A stretch of 64,000 bases of DNA from Ailanthus altissimus (lineage: Eukaryota > Streptophyta > Magnoliopsida > Sapindales > Simaroubaceae), in NCBI GenBank assembly GCA_946807835.1, contig OX327697.1, forward strand, positions 18,982,001-19,046,000, written 5' to 3'. The notes beneath the pieces are model-generated. The model was not told the origin of the DNA. It saw only the letters and a program-made list of their open reading frames with translations, and searched no databases. Both the position numbers and the translations under genes were made by a program. Numbering within the stretch: position 1 is the stretch's first letter; each line of letters begins with the position of its first letter. Positions 49,525 to 61,795 of the stretch are shown here, piece by piece.

Positions 49525-49970
49525 GAGCATAGAATCGATCACAGTGAAATGCTCCGCAAGTGTCGAATCAGTGACAGCGAAATGGAATGAGCGTCGAACC
49601 AGTCACGGAAAAATACTCTACGAGCGTCAAACCAGTGACGGCGAAATAGAATGAGCATCAAACTGGTCACGATGAAATGCTCTACGAGGTTTAAACCAGT
49701 GATAACGAAATGGAATGAGCGTCAAACCAGTCATGGTGAAATGCTCTACGAGCGTCGAACCAGTGACGGCGAAATCGAATTAGCGTCAAATTAGTCATGG
49801 TGAAATGCTCAACGAGCGTCGAACCAGTGACGGCGAAATGGAATGAGTGTTAAACTAGTCACGGCAAAATGCTTCGTGAGCGTCGAACCGGTCACCATGA
49901 AATGCTCCGCGAGCATCAAACCAGTGACGGTAAAAATGGAATAAGCATTGAACCAGTCACGGTGAAATGG
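49525..49970. repeat. tandem array of about 14 half-units of 31-33 bp
   Basis: Alternating variants gagcgtcgaaccagtgacgg... and gagcgtcaaaccagtcacgg... make a roughly 64-bp dimer repeated about seven times. It lies between the Tat integrase and antisense ORF, where Tat-lineage elements are known to carry variable tandem repeats that can seed satellites. Confidence 0.9.
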
Positions 49971-50249
49971 TTCGAGTGATATGGCAATGCCTCGTTAAAA
50001 ATACGGATATTCTTATGATGACGATATTGCAAAGAGCCTAAGATGGGGTGTGGTATGTCATTTTAGGCGATTCGACGCAAGTCCTCTGTCAAATAACTCG
50101 AGAGCATTTGTTTGGGCGATTCATTCAGTGTGTTTGATCAATTTGCTCCTTGAGAGCATTCATGCAAAAACGAAAAACTTTTTATTTAAGTACGATGTGT
50201 TATATAAGGAATGATTGTAAAAAAAAATTTAGAGATAGTATTTTCTTAG

Positions 50250-51260
50250 CAGCTCGCCGTTCCATGGTTTCCTGATGGTTTGTCCGTCTGTTCCTTCAAG
50301 TTCGTATGCCCCTATGGTATGCCTGAGGACCTTGTATGGCCCTTTCCAGGTGGGATCGAGGACTTTGTCTGTGGGATTCTTCATGTTGAGCACTACCCTC
50401 TGCAGCGAGACCTCGAGCCCTGACCTTCTTGTTGTTGTATCTGGTTACCTTTTGCTGGTAGGCTGCTACTAGGATTTGGGCTTGGTCTCTAAGCTGTTTG
50501 ATCGAGTCCAGCCTTCTTTTTATCAATTCATTGTTGACAGCTTCGGAAAATTTTAGCACTCTGTGAGTCAGGGTCCCAATTTCTACGAGGATCACCGCTT
50601 CACTCCCGAAGGTTAACGAGAACGGCATCTCGCCGGTAGCTGTCTTGCTAATCATTTGGAATGCCTATAGTACCTCTGATAGCTCCTCTACCCACATTCC
50701 CTTTCTTTCTGTCAGCTTCTTCTTGAGTAGTTTTTTGATCCGCTTATTGGAGGATTCAACCTAACCGTTGGTTTTAGGGTGTGCGGAGGAGGTGAACAAT
50801 AGTCGTACTCTCAGTTATTTGCATAATTGCTTGAAGTTGTTGTTGTCGAACTGCTTCTCATGGTCGATGATGATGGTGTGATGGATGTTGTACCGACATA
50901 TCATGCTCCTCCATACAAAATCCTAGACATTCTTCTCTGTGATTTTTGACAGCGGCTCGGCCTCGATCAATTTTGTGAAGTAGTTGACCGCCACGACCAC
51001 ATACTTGCAAGATCCCTTGCTCAGGGGAGTAGTCCGATCAAGTCAAGCCCCCGCTAGGCGAATGGCCATGGTTCTCTCATTGTGATCAGCTCTCTTGCGG
51101 GTTCCTGGATCCTATTTGTAAACCTTTGACATGCGTCACAGTGTTGAACCTGGTGTTTAGTATCTCTTAAAGGGCGGTAGGCCAATAATAACCGGTTCGA
51201 AAGACTTTGTGAGCCAAAGCTTCCATTCCCAAATAGTTGCCACACACTCCTTCGTGGATC
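50250..51260 (-). pseudogene. Tat-type integrase remnant
   Basis: The minus strand shows the zinc-binding half (HCDACQRFTNRIQEPAREL, near 51085-51150), a region matching the end of the catalytic core and its linker (about 50680-50790), and the conserved block TGEMPFSLTFGSEAVI (about 50590-50640), followed by a basic C-terminal region. Stops separate the pieces. This type of integrase is typical of Tat elements. The upstream end is cut by the copia insertion at 51268. Confidence 0.8.
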
Positions 51261-51471
51261 TCTTTATTGTCGAGGATCTAGTATATATGGGTGTATGCAT
51301 ATGCTATTGTGTCTATTGCCTAAAATACGTATCACATACATATTTAACGTAGCGGAAGCGTAAAATACATAATAAATAAATATATTAATCATATTAATAT
51401 ATTAGTAAGGTAGAGAACTCACTTCAACGTGTAACGTTATACATATATTTCCTCGGAGTTTGCATGGAGAC

Positions 51472-52390
51472 TGATGAACACTTGAAATTACATATTTAAT
51501 AAGGGTTTTATATCATTGTTTTGTATTACTAATGTCTTTAACCCTCCTAACTTAAGTATGTTTACAATATTGTACCTAATTAACTTTTAACTGTTTTGTG
51601 GTAGGTTCGGTAAAATGGAAATAACTTTCAACCTAGGAGTTCAATTGGAGTGATTCTTAATCCTATAAAGAGCGAACTCAATGGGCTAACATATTGTATT
51701 TCACAAGGCATTCAAAATTCGAGCGTTTAAAGGGTGAAAATAGCCTAAATTAGAACTAATTTGCAATACATGCCCAATTCGAACAGTCATCAGTATTTGG
51801 CCCATAACTATAGAAATACGTATCTAATACGTATGAGATAACTCAATTTGAAAAGATAAGAGACTTATCTACAACTTTAATGTTTTGAATGACAGCTAAT
51901 TCGGACTAGGTCAATTCTAAATTAGATAAGCAAGTGGGTGCATTAATGATAATCAATGTAAATTATTTGCCACCATTCTTGACTTTTATCATCCATGTGG
52001 TTCCCTCTTCATTTTTCTCGATTTATACATATTTTTCTATAAATAGGTAGCATGTTTATGCCCAAAATATATAATTAGAAAACTAGATTTTAATTCAAAA
52101 CACTTATCTTTTGTATTATCTCTTTGTAATATTATTTCTCTTGTTTACTATTGTAAAATTATGTTATCTCTTCTTCTATTTCTTTTCTTTTTCTTTAGCT
52201 TTATTATGTCCAAGTAATTTTTTTTATGCTAAGGTAAAAGGGTGAAACTCTTGACAAGGTAATACTTAACTTTTATTCATGAATTTAATGTTTTATTCTT
52301 AAGTTATGCAAATTTATATATGATGTCTTTATTTTGTTTGTAATATTAATATCCTTTCTTCTAAGTGGTGTATCTTGATTTATTAGAAAT
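51472..52390 (+). mobile_element. truncated Athila-family LTR
   Basis: It starts TGATGAACACTTGAAATTAC, identical to the Athila LTR start, and follows that LTR collinearly for about 920 bp with visible divergence, then stops at the equivalent of the cttgatttatta region. It splits the copia LTR between gagac and caacttgtgagcag, sequences that are contiguous in the partner LTR near 60665. The missing end explains the absent target duplication. Confidence 0.85.
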
Positions 52391-52776
52391 CAACTTGTGA
52401 GCAGTTCTAGTCACCAACACGGATGACTTGATGAGCTAGAATAACAGTCCTATATCTAGCATTGGGTTTAACTCTTAAACCCCAAGATGGCGGGGTATAT
52501 GTTTTTATCATTTTCTTTATTATCTCTCTCTCATATTTATATATATAAAATAAAATATTAATATATTATATTACATAATATAAATAATAATATAATATTA
52601 CATAATGGGTGCCAACTATTTGACACCCAAAAAGAAAATATTATTATATATTGTAAAATAATATAATATAATAATATATAATAAATAGATATTTTGTGTG
52701 AAATGACCATTTTGCCCCTCATAAATAGTTACCAAGTCTACCTCCTAGTGGGTCCAATCAAACCCGCACTTAGATA

Positions 52777-52781
52777 AACTC
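52777..52781. repeat. target-site duplication AACTC (left)
   Basis: It is an exact match of 54967-54971. The empty site is visible in the partner LTR near 61217. Confidence 0.88.
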
Positions 52782-54966
52782 TGTTGAAGCTGGTGCTCAC
52801 GTGCCATTCCAATATTGTATGAATATTAATTGTTAATATTTATACAATAAACATTTCGAATAAAGATTGTATATCATATTAATATGGTAGAATGCTTGTA
52901 ACATTACAGACATTATTTGATCTGAAAAAGTTCAGATCTGATCTAAAGGAGTTTAGATCAGAACTAATAGTTATCAAAGCTGAGAGTTATAAATGCTAAT
53001 AGTTAGCACTGTTAATAGTTATCAGTTTATAAGAGTCAGCGAGGTCTAAAGAGTTAGAACTTTCTCTATAATGAGACAAAGACCTGAGAGTATACTTATA
53101 ATGATATAGTTGCAAAGAGTTGCAATAGGTGCTAAGAAATATCATTATGTAAGTATGTCTCAAAAATAATGTTCCTAATCTATAATCACCAATGCAGGTC
53201 TATCGGTGAATTCACAATATATAGATTAGTGTATATCTATATCTGACTAGTTCAGATGGTTGTTCTTAGCTGACCATGAGCTTAGAGCTTGTATAGGCAT
53301 GCGGGTATCCAGTCAGGACTGGATACTGAACAGACTCATGAGGACCCCAATAGATATCCTATGAAACCATCAAAGGAAGGTCCTCTCGAGTTGAGTAGTA
53401 ATCGTGGTCCTTTGACCTGAGCGCCACGGTGGTCTTGTGAGTGATCCATCATGCTTTGGTTCCACATATGTCAGAGACCTTTCATGGTCTGACTGCTATG
53501 TGTCGCTGGGTATGGTCCGATGCTCATGGAGTCCGGTGTGCGTAGATAAGGGATCCATCAGCTTACGTAGGTAAGTTGTATATCCGATGCTCCGAGATTG
53601 TATTTCATAAAGTCTTGTGGCCACAAGCATAAACCCGGGAAAAGAGTTTCCCACAGGGTTAAATAATATAGCAAAAATGTTTACGTATATTGTTTATCGA
53701 TATACGAATCTGGAGATAAGATTATTGGATGAGCAAATGGGGATTTGATGGTGCTGATCTATATCCCCGCACATCCAGGGTATAAATGATGGAAGGATTA
53801 TACGTATACGTTATGACCTCAACTTGTATAGTCTGACACGCTGATTTGTAATATTCGTAACGTGTGCGTGGGGCATCGATTACGGATTAATGGAATAGTT
53901 CCATTTGACAAATCGGGTGTAGACCTAGAGAGTCCCAATATGAAATGTACTCTTTGAGCACTTGGGCAGCATACCGTATTGAATTGTTCAATACAGTATA
54001 ATTCAGCAATTACTAAGGTTACGTTAACTAAAGTATATGGTTACATGGTGGGACCCACTTTAGGTTAACTTGGTAACCGAGTAAGGATAGAATAGTAATT
54101 TTACTTTATGATTATTTAATTGTTAAATAATAAGAATAAATATTTATTTATTTAATTGTTAAATAAATGATTTAATTTAACTATGATTAAAGGTTAATCA
54201 TATGGTTAATTTAGTTAACTTTACTTAATGATTAAGTAAAGGTTAACCTAACCAAGGTTAAGTTAGTTAACTATGGTTAAATTAATTAAATATTTATTAA
54301 CTTAAAGGTTAAGTTAAAAAAATCTAACTAAGGTTAATTGTTAACTAAGGTTAGGTTAAACCAAATGAAATGCAAATGAAATTCAAATTAGTTTGGAATT
54401 AATGCATTAGTATATAAAGTGAAATGAAATTCAAAATTCATAATGTTTTAGATTTTAGGTTTTGCATTTTGGGAGCCAATTCAATTTGAGAAATTGAAAT
54501 TCTTTGTTTTGTGTTTTAAGTGTTAGAACAACAAAACAAATTGAATTAATGGTTACTAAATGTAATAACTAAAAAGAATATTTGTTTTATTTATTCAAGA
54601 GTTGAATAAAAGGAAAAACAAAAAAGATTAAGTGAAATTGTTTAACTTTGAAAAATGTTTAAGAGTTAAACATATATGCTGGATTAAGATGCTGCCATTC
54701 TAGACAATCAAACCCACCCTTGTTGATTGCTAGAATTGATCAAAAATTCATTTCATGGTGGACTTCAAAGAAAATTAATCCAAAGGCTTCATTGGTGATA
54801 TTTCTCAATCTCGAATTTCAGTTTAATCAATTGTTATTTTCTGTGTTCATTATATTTAATCTTCCGCTGTGCACATGTATGTATGAGATATGTATATTGT
54901 TTGTATGATGAACACAAACCCACATGCAAGCACCCAAGTTTTATTTGTACACCCCATAACCCAACA
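52782..54966 (+). mobile_element. solo Ty1/copia LTR (2185 bp)
   Basis: It starts TGTTGAAGCTGGTGCTCACG and ends CCCCATAACCCAACA, flanked by AACTC on both sides. It has no internal coding region, so it arose by recombination between two LTRs. It is related to the LTRs at 5061-9070 and, in reverse, to the host LTR it sits in. AT-rich ggttaa/ttaacc-type repeats fill about 54010-54360. Confidence 0.9.
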
Positions 54967-54971
54967 AACTC
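54967..54971. repeat. target-site duplication AACTC (right)
   Basis: It directly follows the CA end of the solo LTR and is identical to 52777-52781. Confidence 0.88.
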
Positions 54972-56294
54972 AACCAAGGGTCCACAATGCGCCACGTGTC
55001 ATTATACAATTAGTAAATAATAATTATTGACTAATTATTGTATTTAACACTTAAATACAGACACGCACGCATTGCTGTGGTATTGCTGAATATTGCTGGA
55101 TTAAACACTTTAATCCAGCACGCTGCTCCAGTGTACAACGAGTACACTCCATATTGCAAGACTCCCTAGGTCTTACACCCGATTCGTCAAATGAAACTAT
55201 TCTATGAGTCCGTGAGTAATGCCCTACGCACACGTTACGGATATTACAAATCAACGTGTTGAACCATACAAGCTGAGGTTACAACGCATACGTATAGTCC
55301 TTCTGTCATGATATCTTAAATGTGCGGGGATATAGATTATCACCGTCAAATCCTTTAGTGCTCATCCATGTCTTATCTACAGGCTCCTATATCATAAAAC
55401 AATATGTGCAAACTCTGTTGCCATATTGTTCTACCCTTACGAAACTCTTTCCCATGATTAATACTTGTAGTTGTAAAATTTTTTGAGATACAGTCTCGAA
55501 GCATCTGGATATCTAACTTTCTAAGCCAGCTAACAGATCCTGTATCTATACACTCCAGACTCCATAAGCATTGGACCACACCCAACGATACCTAGCGGTC
55601 ACACCATGAAAGGTCTATAACATGCGTGGAACCAAAGTATGGTGGATCACTTACAATCCCACCATGGCACTCAGGTCAAAGAACCACGTATACTACTCAA
55701 CTCTAGAGGACCCTCCGTTGATGGCTTATATAGGATGTCTATCGGAGGCTCTCGTGATTCTATCCCATATCCAGTCCTAATTGGATACCCATATGTCAAT
55801 ACGAGCTCCAAGCTCATGATCGGCTAGGAGCGACCATCTATATCCTATAGGTACGACATATGTTAATCTATATATTAAGGTATCCACCGATAGACTCGCA
55901 TCGGCAGAAATAGATCCAGGACAATAATTCAAGAACATTCTTGTGTAACTAATATTTTCTGGCACCCGATTGTAACTATGCAGTTATTGGTATATTCCCA
56001 TATCTATGTCCTAATATAGATAAGGCTCCAACTCTTAGATCTGCTAAGTATTATAACCAGCTAACACTTAATTGTTCTAACATTTAGCATTTATATCTCT
56101 CAGTGTGGCTAATTGTAGGCCCTTATCTAAACTCTTTTAGATCTGATTTGAACTCCTTCAGATCGTATAATCTCTATAACATTACATTGCATAGTACCAT
56201 ATAAATTAGTATTAGTGATTCAATGAGAATGTACACTTGTATAAATACACAAGTATGTACATTCAGGGATGACACGTAAGCACCGACCCTAACA

Positions 56295-59200
56295 ATCTCC
56301 CACTTGCTCTAGTGCCATTCCTGATGGTATCTCATACATATCAACTCCACGTGTTTCATAAACACTTTTAGAGTCATGACCTTATAATGTGGGTTCATTC
56401 AATTATTTATAGAGCACTTCTACAAATAATCACATCTCCTTTAGCCAAGATCTCTCTAGTCACGTGAGACTCCTCTCAACATGATTAAAGTACTGGTGTC
56501 CTCTTGGCACCTCAGCTTGTACAATGGCATTATTTTTCATAAACTTATGAGATATGATCCATCTGTCTTGGAACTCTTCCAAGTCCAGCGATAAACCTAT
56601 AAATTCTTACTGCCGCTTCCGCTGCGTCTATAATAAATTAGCAGTGTATCCCAATTTGGTGTAATCCCAACTCACTTTGTTTTAATGAGAATTAGCATAT
56701 TCACAGATATAAACTCTCTATTATCTAAGTCAAACTAAAAGTCTGACTTCGTGCGTCTTCTCATTTGTAAGTTACTTACTCCATATTTGAGAAACTTATC
56801 CTTTGTACCCTCAAGATACCTCAGGATATGTTTGACTACCATTAAATGGTGGTCACCTAAATCAGACTGAAATCGGCTCGTAACTCTTACAGCCAAACTG
56901 ATATTAGGTCTCTAACACATTATAGCATACATCAATCTTCGAAGAGATGAGATATCTAGTGTGTTAGACACTCTAACTCTCTTATCTTTCATCTGAAGAG
57001 ACACTCTCCTCGAAAGATGAACACCACATCTATAAGATACGTTAACTATCTCATAGTTAATAACTTATACCTTTCCTAGATGTTATTGATGTAAAATGAT
57101 TTGAGAGAGTTTTATCAGCTTCCTAGCTCTATCTCTATAAAGCTTTATACCTAGTATAAAGGAAGCCTCTCCTAAATCTTTTATAGAGAAATTCTTACAA
57201 GTTACTTCTCACTAATTATAACATACTGACATCCATTCCCAATGACCAGTATGTCATCAACAAAGAGCATCAAGAAGACTCTCATACTCCCACTGACCTT
57301 TCTTGCACACCAAACTAAAATCTGGTTAGACGTAAAATCTTCAGGTTGTTCTATGAATATCTTTTACTCGAGATATCCATTCTGGAATGCCTTCCTTTAC
57401 ATTTATTTGCCAAACCTCAAGGTCACAATATGCTGTAAGAGCCAATAAAATACTAATCGACTTTAGCATTAATATTAGTTCAAAGGTTTTCTCTTAATTG
57501 ATCCCAGATCATTGAGGATTATCTTTCTAGAACCAATATAGGGCCTAGAAGGTCTCTACCTTCCTTCCAGCTCCCACTACCTCTTTGTAAACCCTTTACA
57601 ACCAATGAGAACAATTCTCACAAGTAGCTTAACCAAGTCCCAAACTTGATTCTAATGCATGGAGTCAATTTTGTTTTGATATCTTCTTGCCGATTTCCAA
57701 ATCGATGACTAACATCATCTTCCTGCAGGTCAAAGGATTATTTTCTTCTACCAAGAAAACTCTAAGTTCACCTTCAATCATCAAACATACCAAAAAGGTG
57801 ACCTAGAAATTCTTTCTGACCCATTAGGTGAGTGAGCTAAAAGGCATTGCTTAATTGAGCCTGAGTTCTCATGCTTGGTTCATTGATTATTAGATTGACT
57901 TCACCAAGTTCAATCCTTTTATGATTCCCACGATCCATGAGAAACTCTTCCTTTAGGATAGTGGAATACCAAAAAATGAACACACTTCGCTTCTCTGAAT
58001 TATAGAACTAGTATCCAATAATATTCACGGGATACACAATGAACATGTTCCTATACCTCATGGGTGTTGTTTATCCTGTTAAGTAACTCTTACAAAATAA
58101 GATACCCTGCTGTGTAACTTTTACGTAAGCAGGACAACCCCAAGTCTTAACATATTTAAAATACGGCTTCCTTCATCTATGTATCTCATACAGAATAGAA
58201 GGAACAGTTTCTGATGGAACTCTACTTAATAAACAGCAATCTTTGGAGCATATATTCACAGATATAGATCGGTAACACTCATTATCAATTGGACCATATC
58301 TAATAAAGTGCGATTTTTCATCACCAAAACATCATTATGTTGTGGATTACCAGAGGACTATAGTGAATGAGAATCTCATTCTTCCTTAAATAAACGGGAA
58401 ACTTGCTATTAATGTACTCATTGCCTCGATCTAATCGAGGGGATGCGAAGTATATTCTAGTATGTTTGGTCATCTCCGTGAATATATTATTTATAAACTG
58501 GTTAAGTCTTTCCTGTCAGATTAAGAATCCAACCATCTTTAACCAGATGGATAAGAGTCTCATGCCTAAATTACCAAAACTTATATACCACAGCTCCATA
58601 TCATTTTAAGGATTCCGATCTACAGACATTTCTAATTATATAATGTCCATTTATTAATTGACATTCAGCTAATAAAACATCATACTTTTTATGCAATGCA
58701 ACTATTATATTGCATATAAGAAGTAAGTCAAGTTGTCCAACAACATAGACCTGCAAGAAATTACCAATTCCTACTGTCAACATTACTTCTACAAGCTGTT
58801 GCATTTTAGTCTCTCTCAATCCCTACAATATATTGTAGATATGAGAGGGACATGTGGTATCTCATACCCAACTTGAACTAGCATCATATGCCCTAGAAAT
58901 GTTTATGTTTGTCAAACACAAACCTGTGGGAATCTTTCTGATAGTGATAAGGCTTTTAGGATAGAGGGATTTTCAATACCTAACCTTATCGTAGTGGAAA
59001 CACTTTCCATCTACACGCTCTATTGTTGTTCTTTGGATAAATGTTGCCTCTTAGGATTTATCCTGGGTATCTGCCTTATCTTTTTCTCCTCACACATCTG
59101 GTCTCACCATATATACTTGAAGTAAAAGATGAAGCACGCTGAACAAAGAGGGTCACACCCCCTCTATTCTATCCTCTAGAGAGGTGTTATCAAAGTTACC

Positions 59201-60449
59201 TTATGACAAACTCTAATCAACAATAAATTCAATATTTTCTGAATCCAAAACTCTTATATGATTCATCTACTGGTCAGAGTAATTCCTAGTACCCTAGAGT
59301 TGAACTGCATCAATTATACTCACCAATTAGTTTGTAGTGGCCATTAAATTTGACAAGCCAAAATAACGGGAGATGTGAGCGGAATTATTATTAAATTGTT
59401 AATAGAACGTTTTAAATTATGGGTATACTAATGATAGATTTTTGATTTAAAACGCTCTCCCACTGCTTTACATAATCCCGATAATCTCTTGAATGAGAAG
59501 ATAATAGTTGAAACTCTTTTAAACTATACAGCGGAAAGTTGATCCCATTGAAATTTACTCGGGCCTCACGCTGTAGCAATATTAGCCTTTGTAAACCCAA
59601 CAGATAGACAACACTTGTCAATTGCATCTCATGCATCTCTTACCACTTGATCCTGAATACAACTTATCATCATGCTGTAGCAATATTAGGTAAGTGTATT
59701 CCGAATTAACTTGTCAATAATCAAATATATGCTACTGATACTACCCTCACGCTATAACAATATTGGGTAATACTTTCGCATATATTTGCCTCATCTTATA
59801 TTTAACCGATATAGTCCAAGCCCAATCGACCAAGTCCCTCACGCTATAGTAAAATTGAGAAAAGGTCGACGTGGCTCGTCTAACACTGTATTGACAAGGT
59901 GGATCAAAATAAAACATTATCTCATAATGTAATATTCTTCAATCTAATTAAGAGAGATTTTTATTTCTAGGTTTCCATTCTCCTAGGGAAGGTGATTCTC
60001 AATTAATTAATTTTTCTATGCAAGCACAACTAACCCCACCAATAGAGCTCTCATTGTGGTTACCAACACTGAAAAAATTAATCCTAGTTTATAATGCAGA
60101 TCGATAACTCTTATCACTGCATCTCATAAACCCCAATTTATAATGTAGACTGATAACTTTTATATCTACATCTCATAAATCTACATATACAAAAATTAAT
60201 TTTGAAACAGTGTTAAAATAAACTGTAACTGTGAACAGTAAAAATATTGTTCATGTGCTACTGTTCAACTGAACAGTATACCGCTGCAGCGCCAAATTGC
60301 ATCGCTGCAGTGCTGGAAAGTCGAACCCCTAGCGCTGCAATGCCTAGTACTTCTCCTTTGGCATACCCATTTCAACATTTGAAACGCGTCATTTACACTG
60401 GGCCTTTTGCATCCATTCACTCAAACAACACCTATATATATCCTAAATA
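56295..60449 (-). pseudogene. decayed copia gag-pol interior (minus strand)
   Basis: Reading the minus strand, I see a leader and gag region (about 59000-60449); a pre-integrase block (about 58600-58870, with VLLAECQLINGHYI matching the plus-strand copia near 2570); the integrase core with the CGATTAGATCGAGG Arg-Ser-Asp-Arg-Gly codons near 58425; a GCPAYV-type block near 58110; reverse transcriptase with an FVDD box at about 57245-57262 (ctttgttgatgacatactgg); and RNase H remnants at about 56640-56950. All frames are broken. The order and motifs identify copia of the same family as 421-5060. Confidence 0.78.
59567..59872 (-). repeat. four dispersed copies of a 22-nt motif in the copia leader/gag
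   Basis: cctcacgctgtagcaatatt recurs near 59567, 59667, 59747 and 59847 with one to four changes each, spaced about 80-100 bp apart. Confidence 0.7.
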
Positions 60450-60461
60450 GCTCTGATACCA
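60450..60461 (-). other. copia primer-binding site (tRNA-iMet type)
   Basis: The minus strand reads TGGTATCAGAGC, one base from the LTR end. It is the initiator tRNA-Met complement. Confidence 0.9.
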
Positions 60462-60462
60462 T

Positions 60463-61663
60463 TGTTGCCAGGGATTTAGTACATATAGGTGTATGCATGT
60501 GCTATTGTGACTATTACCTAAAACCGTATCACATACATATTTAACGCGGCGGAAGCATAAAATACACAATAAATAAATATATTAATCACATTAATATATT
60601 AGTAGGGTAGAGAACTCACCTCAATGTGTAACGTTATACATGTATTTCCTTTGAGTCTGCATGGAGACCAACTCGTAGGCAGTTCTAGTCACCAACATAG
60701 TGGGCTTGGTGAGCTAGAACAACAGCCCTATATCCAACACTGGGTTTAACTCTTAAACCCCAAAATGGTGGGGTGTGTATTTTTATCATTTTCTTTAAAA
60801 AGATAAGAAATTGAGAATTTGAAGTAAGTCACAATTGCTTCAATTGGAATCATAGAGAAAAATGAAATAATTTTATTTTTTCTTTTATTTTTTCTCTTTT
60901 TCTTCTTCTTCCTCCATTTCTCTTCTTTTCTCTCGGCACACTTTACACACACCCACACTTTCTCATCTCTCTCTCATATTTATATATATAATAAAATATT
61001 AATATAATATATTATATAATATTACATAATGGGTGTCAACTATTTGGCACCTAAAAATCAAATATTATTATATATTATAAAATAATATAATATAATAAAG
61101 AGATATTTTGATTATTTAATAATTAAATAATCAAAGTGTGAAATGACCATTTTGCCTCTCATGAATAGTTACCAAGTCTACCCCCTAGTAGGTCTCATCA
61201 AACCTACACTTAAGTAAACTTAACCGAGGGTCCACAATGCGCCACGTGTCATTATACAATTAGTGAATAATAATTATTGACTTATTGTTGTATTTAACAC
61301 TTAAATACAGAAACGTACGCATTTCTATGGTATTGCTGAATTTTGTTGGATTAAACACTTTAATCCGGCACGCTGCCGCAGTGCACAACGAGTACACTCC
61401 ATATCACAGGACTCCCTAGGTCATACGCTCGATTCGTTAAATGGAACTACTCTATGAGTTTGTGAGCAATGCCCCACGCACACATCACAGATATTATAAA
61501 TCAACACGTTGAACCATACAAGCTGAGGTTACAATGCATACGTATAGTCATTTCATCATGATATCCTAGATATGCGGGGATATAGATTATCACTGTCAAA
61601 TTTCCTAGTGCTCATCCATGTCTTATCTCTAGACTCGTATCTCACAGAACAATATGTGCAAAC
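60463..61663 (-). repeat. 5' LTR of the minus-strand copia (truncated)
   Basis: It begins (plus coordinates) tgttgccagggatttag and is collinear with the 3' LTR until caatatgtgcaaac at 61663. There the LTR starting TGATAAGGGC takes over. About 900 bp of the LTR seen in the partner is missing or lies beyond the window. Confidence 0.82.
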
Positions 61664-61795
61664 TGATAAGGGCAAATTTGTCATATATTTTTTCATGTTT
61701 TTATTATTGATATTTTATGATTTTATGAGAATAGATGGCTATTTATGTGCATTATTGTTATTTATAGGGACTTGAATGAAATTTAAAGTATGTGT
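61664..61795 (+). mobile_element. start of an LTR of the 642-2010 family
   Basis: TGATAAGGGCAAATTTGTCA and the next 100 bases match the reverse complement of 1905-2010. Similarity stops after atttatagggac, shortly before the first SINE. The 5 bases before it, CAAAC, could be one half of a target duplication whose partner lies outside the window. Confidence 0.65.

Larger units (their letters stand above)
47028..51262 (-). mobile_element. right part of the decayed Tat-type gypsy element
   Basis: This continues the element split by Athila. It contains the second half of the antisense ORF (47228-48760), about 750 bp of featureless sequence, a 32-bp tandem array (49525-49970), and an integrase remnant on the minus strand (50250-51260). 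It ends where the minus-strand copia LTR starts at 51268. The rest of pol, gag and the 5' LTR are not in this window. Confidence 0.7.
51268..56294 (-). repeat. 3' LTR of the minus-strand copia, interrupted twice
   Basis: The LTR segments are 51268-51471, 52391-52781 and 54967-56294, together about 1.9 kb. They align in order with 60463-61663: the ggcggaagcataaaatac block, the tctagtcaccaac block, and the gggtccacaatgcgccacgtg block. Confidence 0.8.
51268..61663 (-). mobile_element. minus-strand Ty1/copia element with long LTRs and nested insertions
   Basis: On the minus strand the element runs from a 5' LTR (60463-61663, its beginning cut off), through a tRNA-iMet primer site (60450-60461) and a decayed interior (56295-60449), to a 3' LTR (51268-56294). 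The polypurine tract aagtgggagat lies just before the 3' LTR start TGTTAGGGTCGGTGC at 56294. The 3' LTR holds two later insertions (51472-52390 and 52782-54966). The element sits in Tat integrase sequence with candidate duplication TTTAT at 51263-51267; the partner cannot be seen because the other end is disrupted at 61663. Confidence 0.82.

Noticed and set aside
49525..49970. CRISPR array
   Set aside because: The repeats are contiguous and degenerate without unique spacers, and the genome is a plant.
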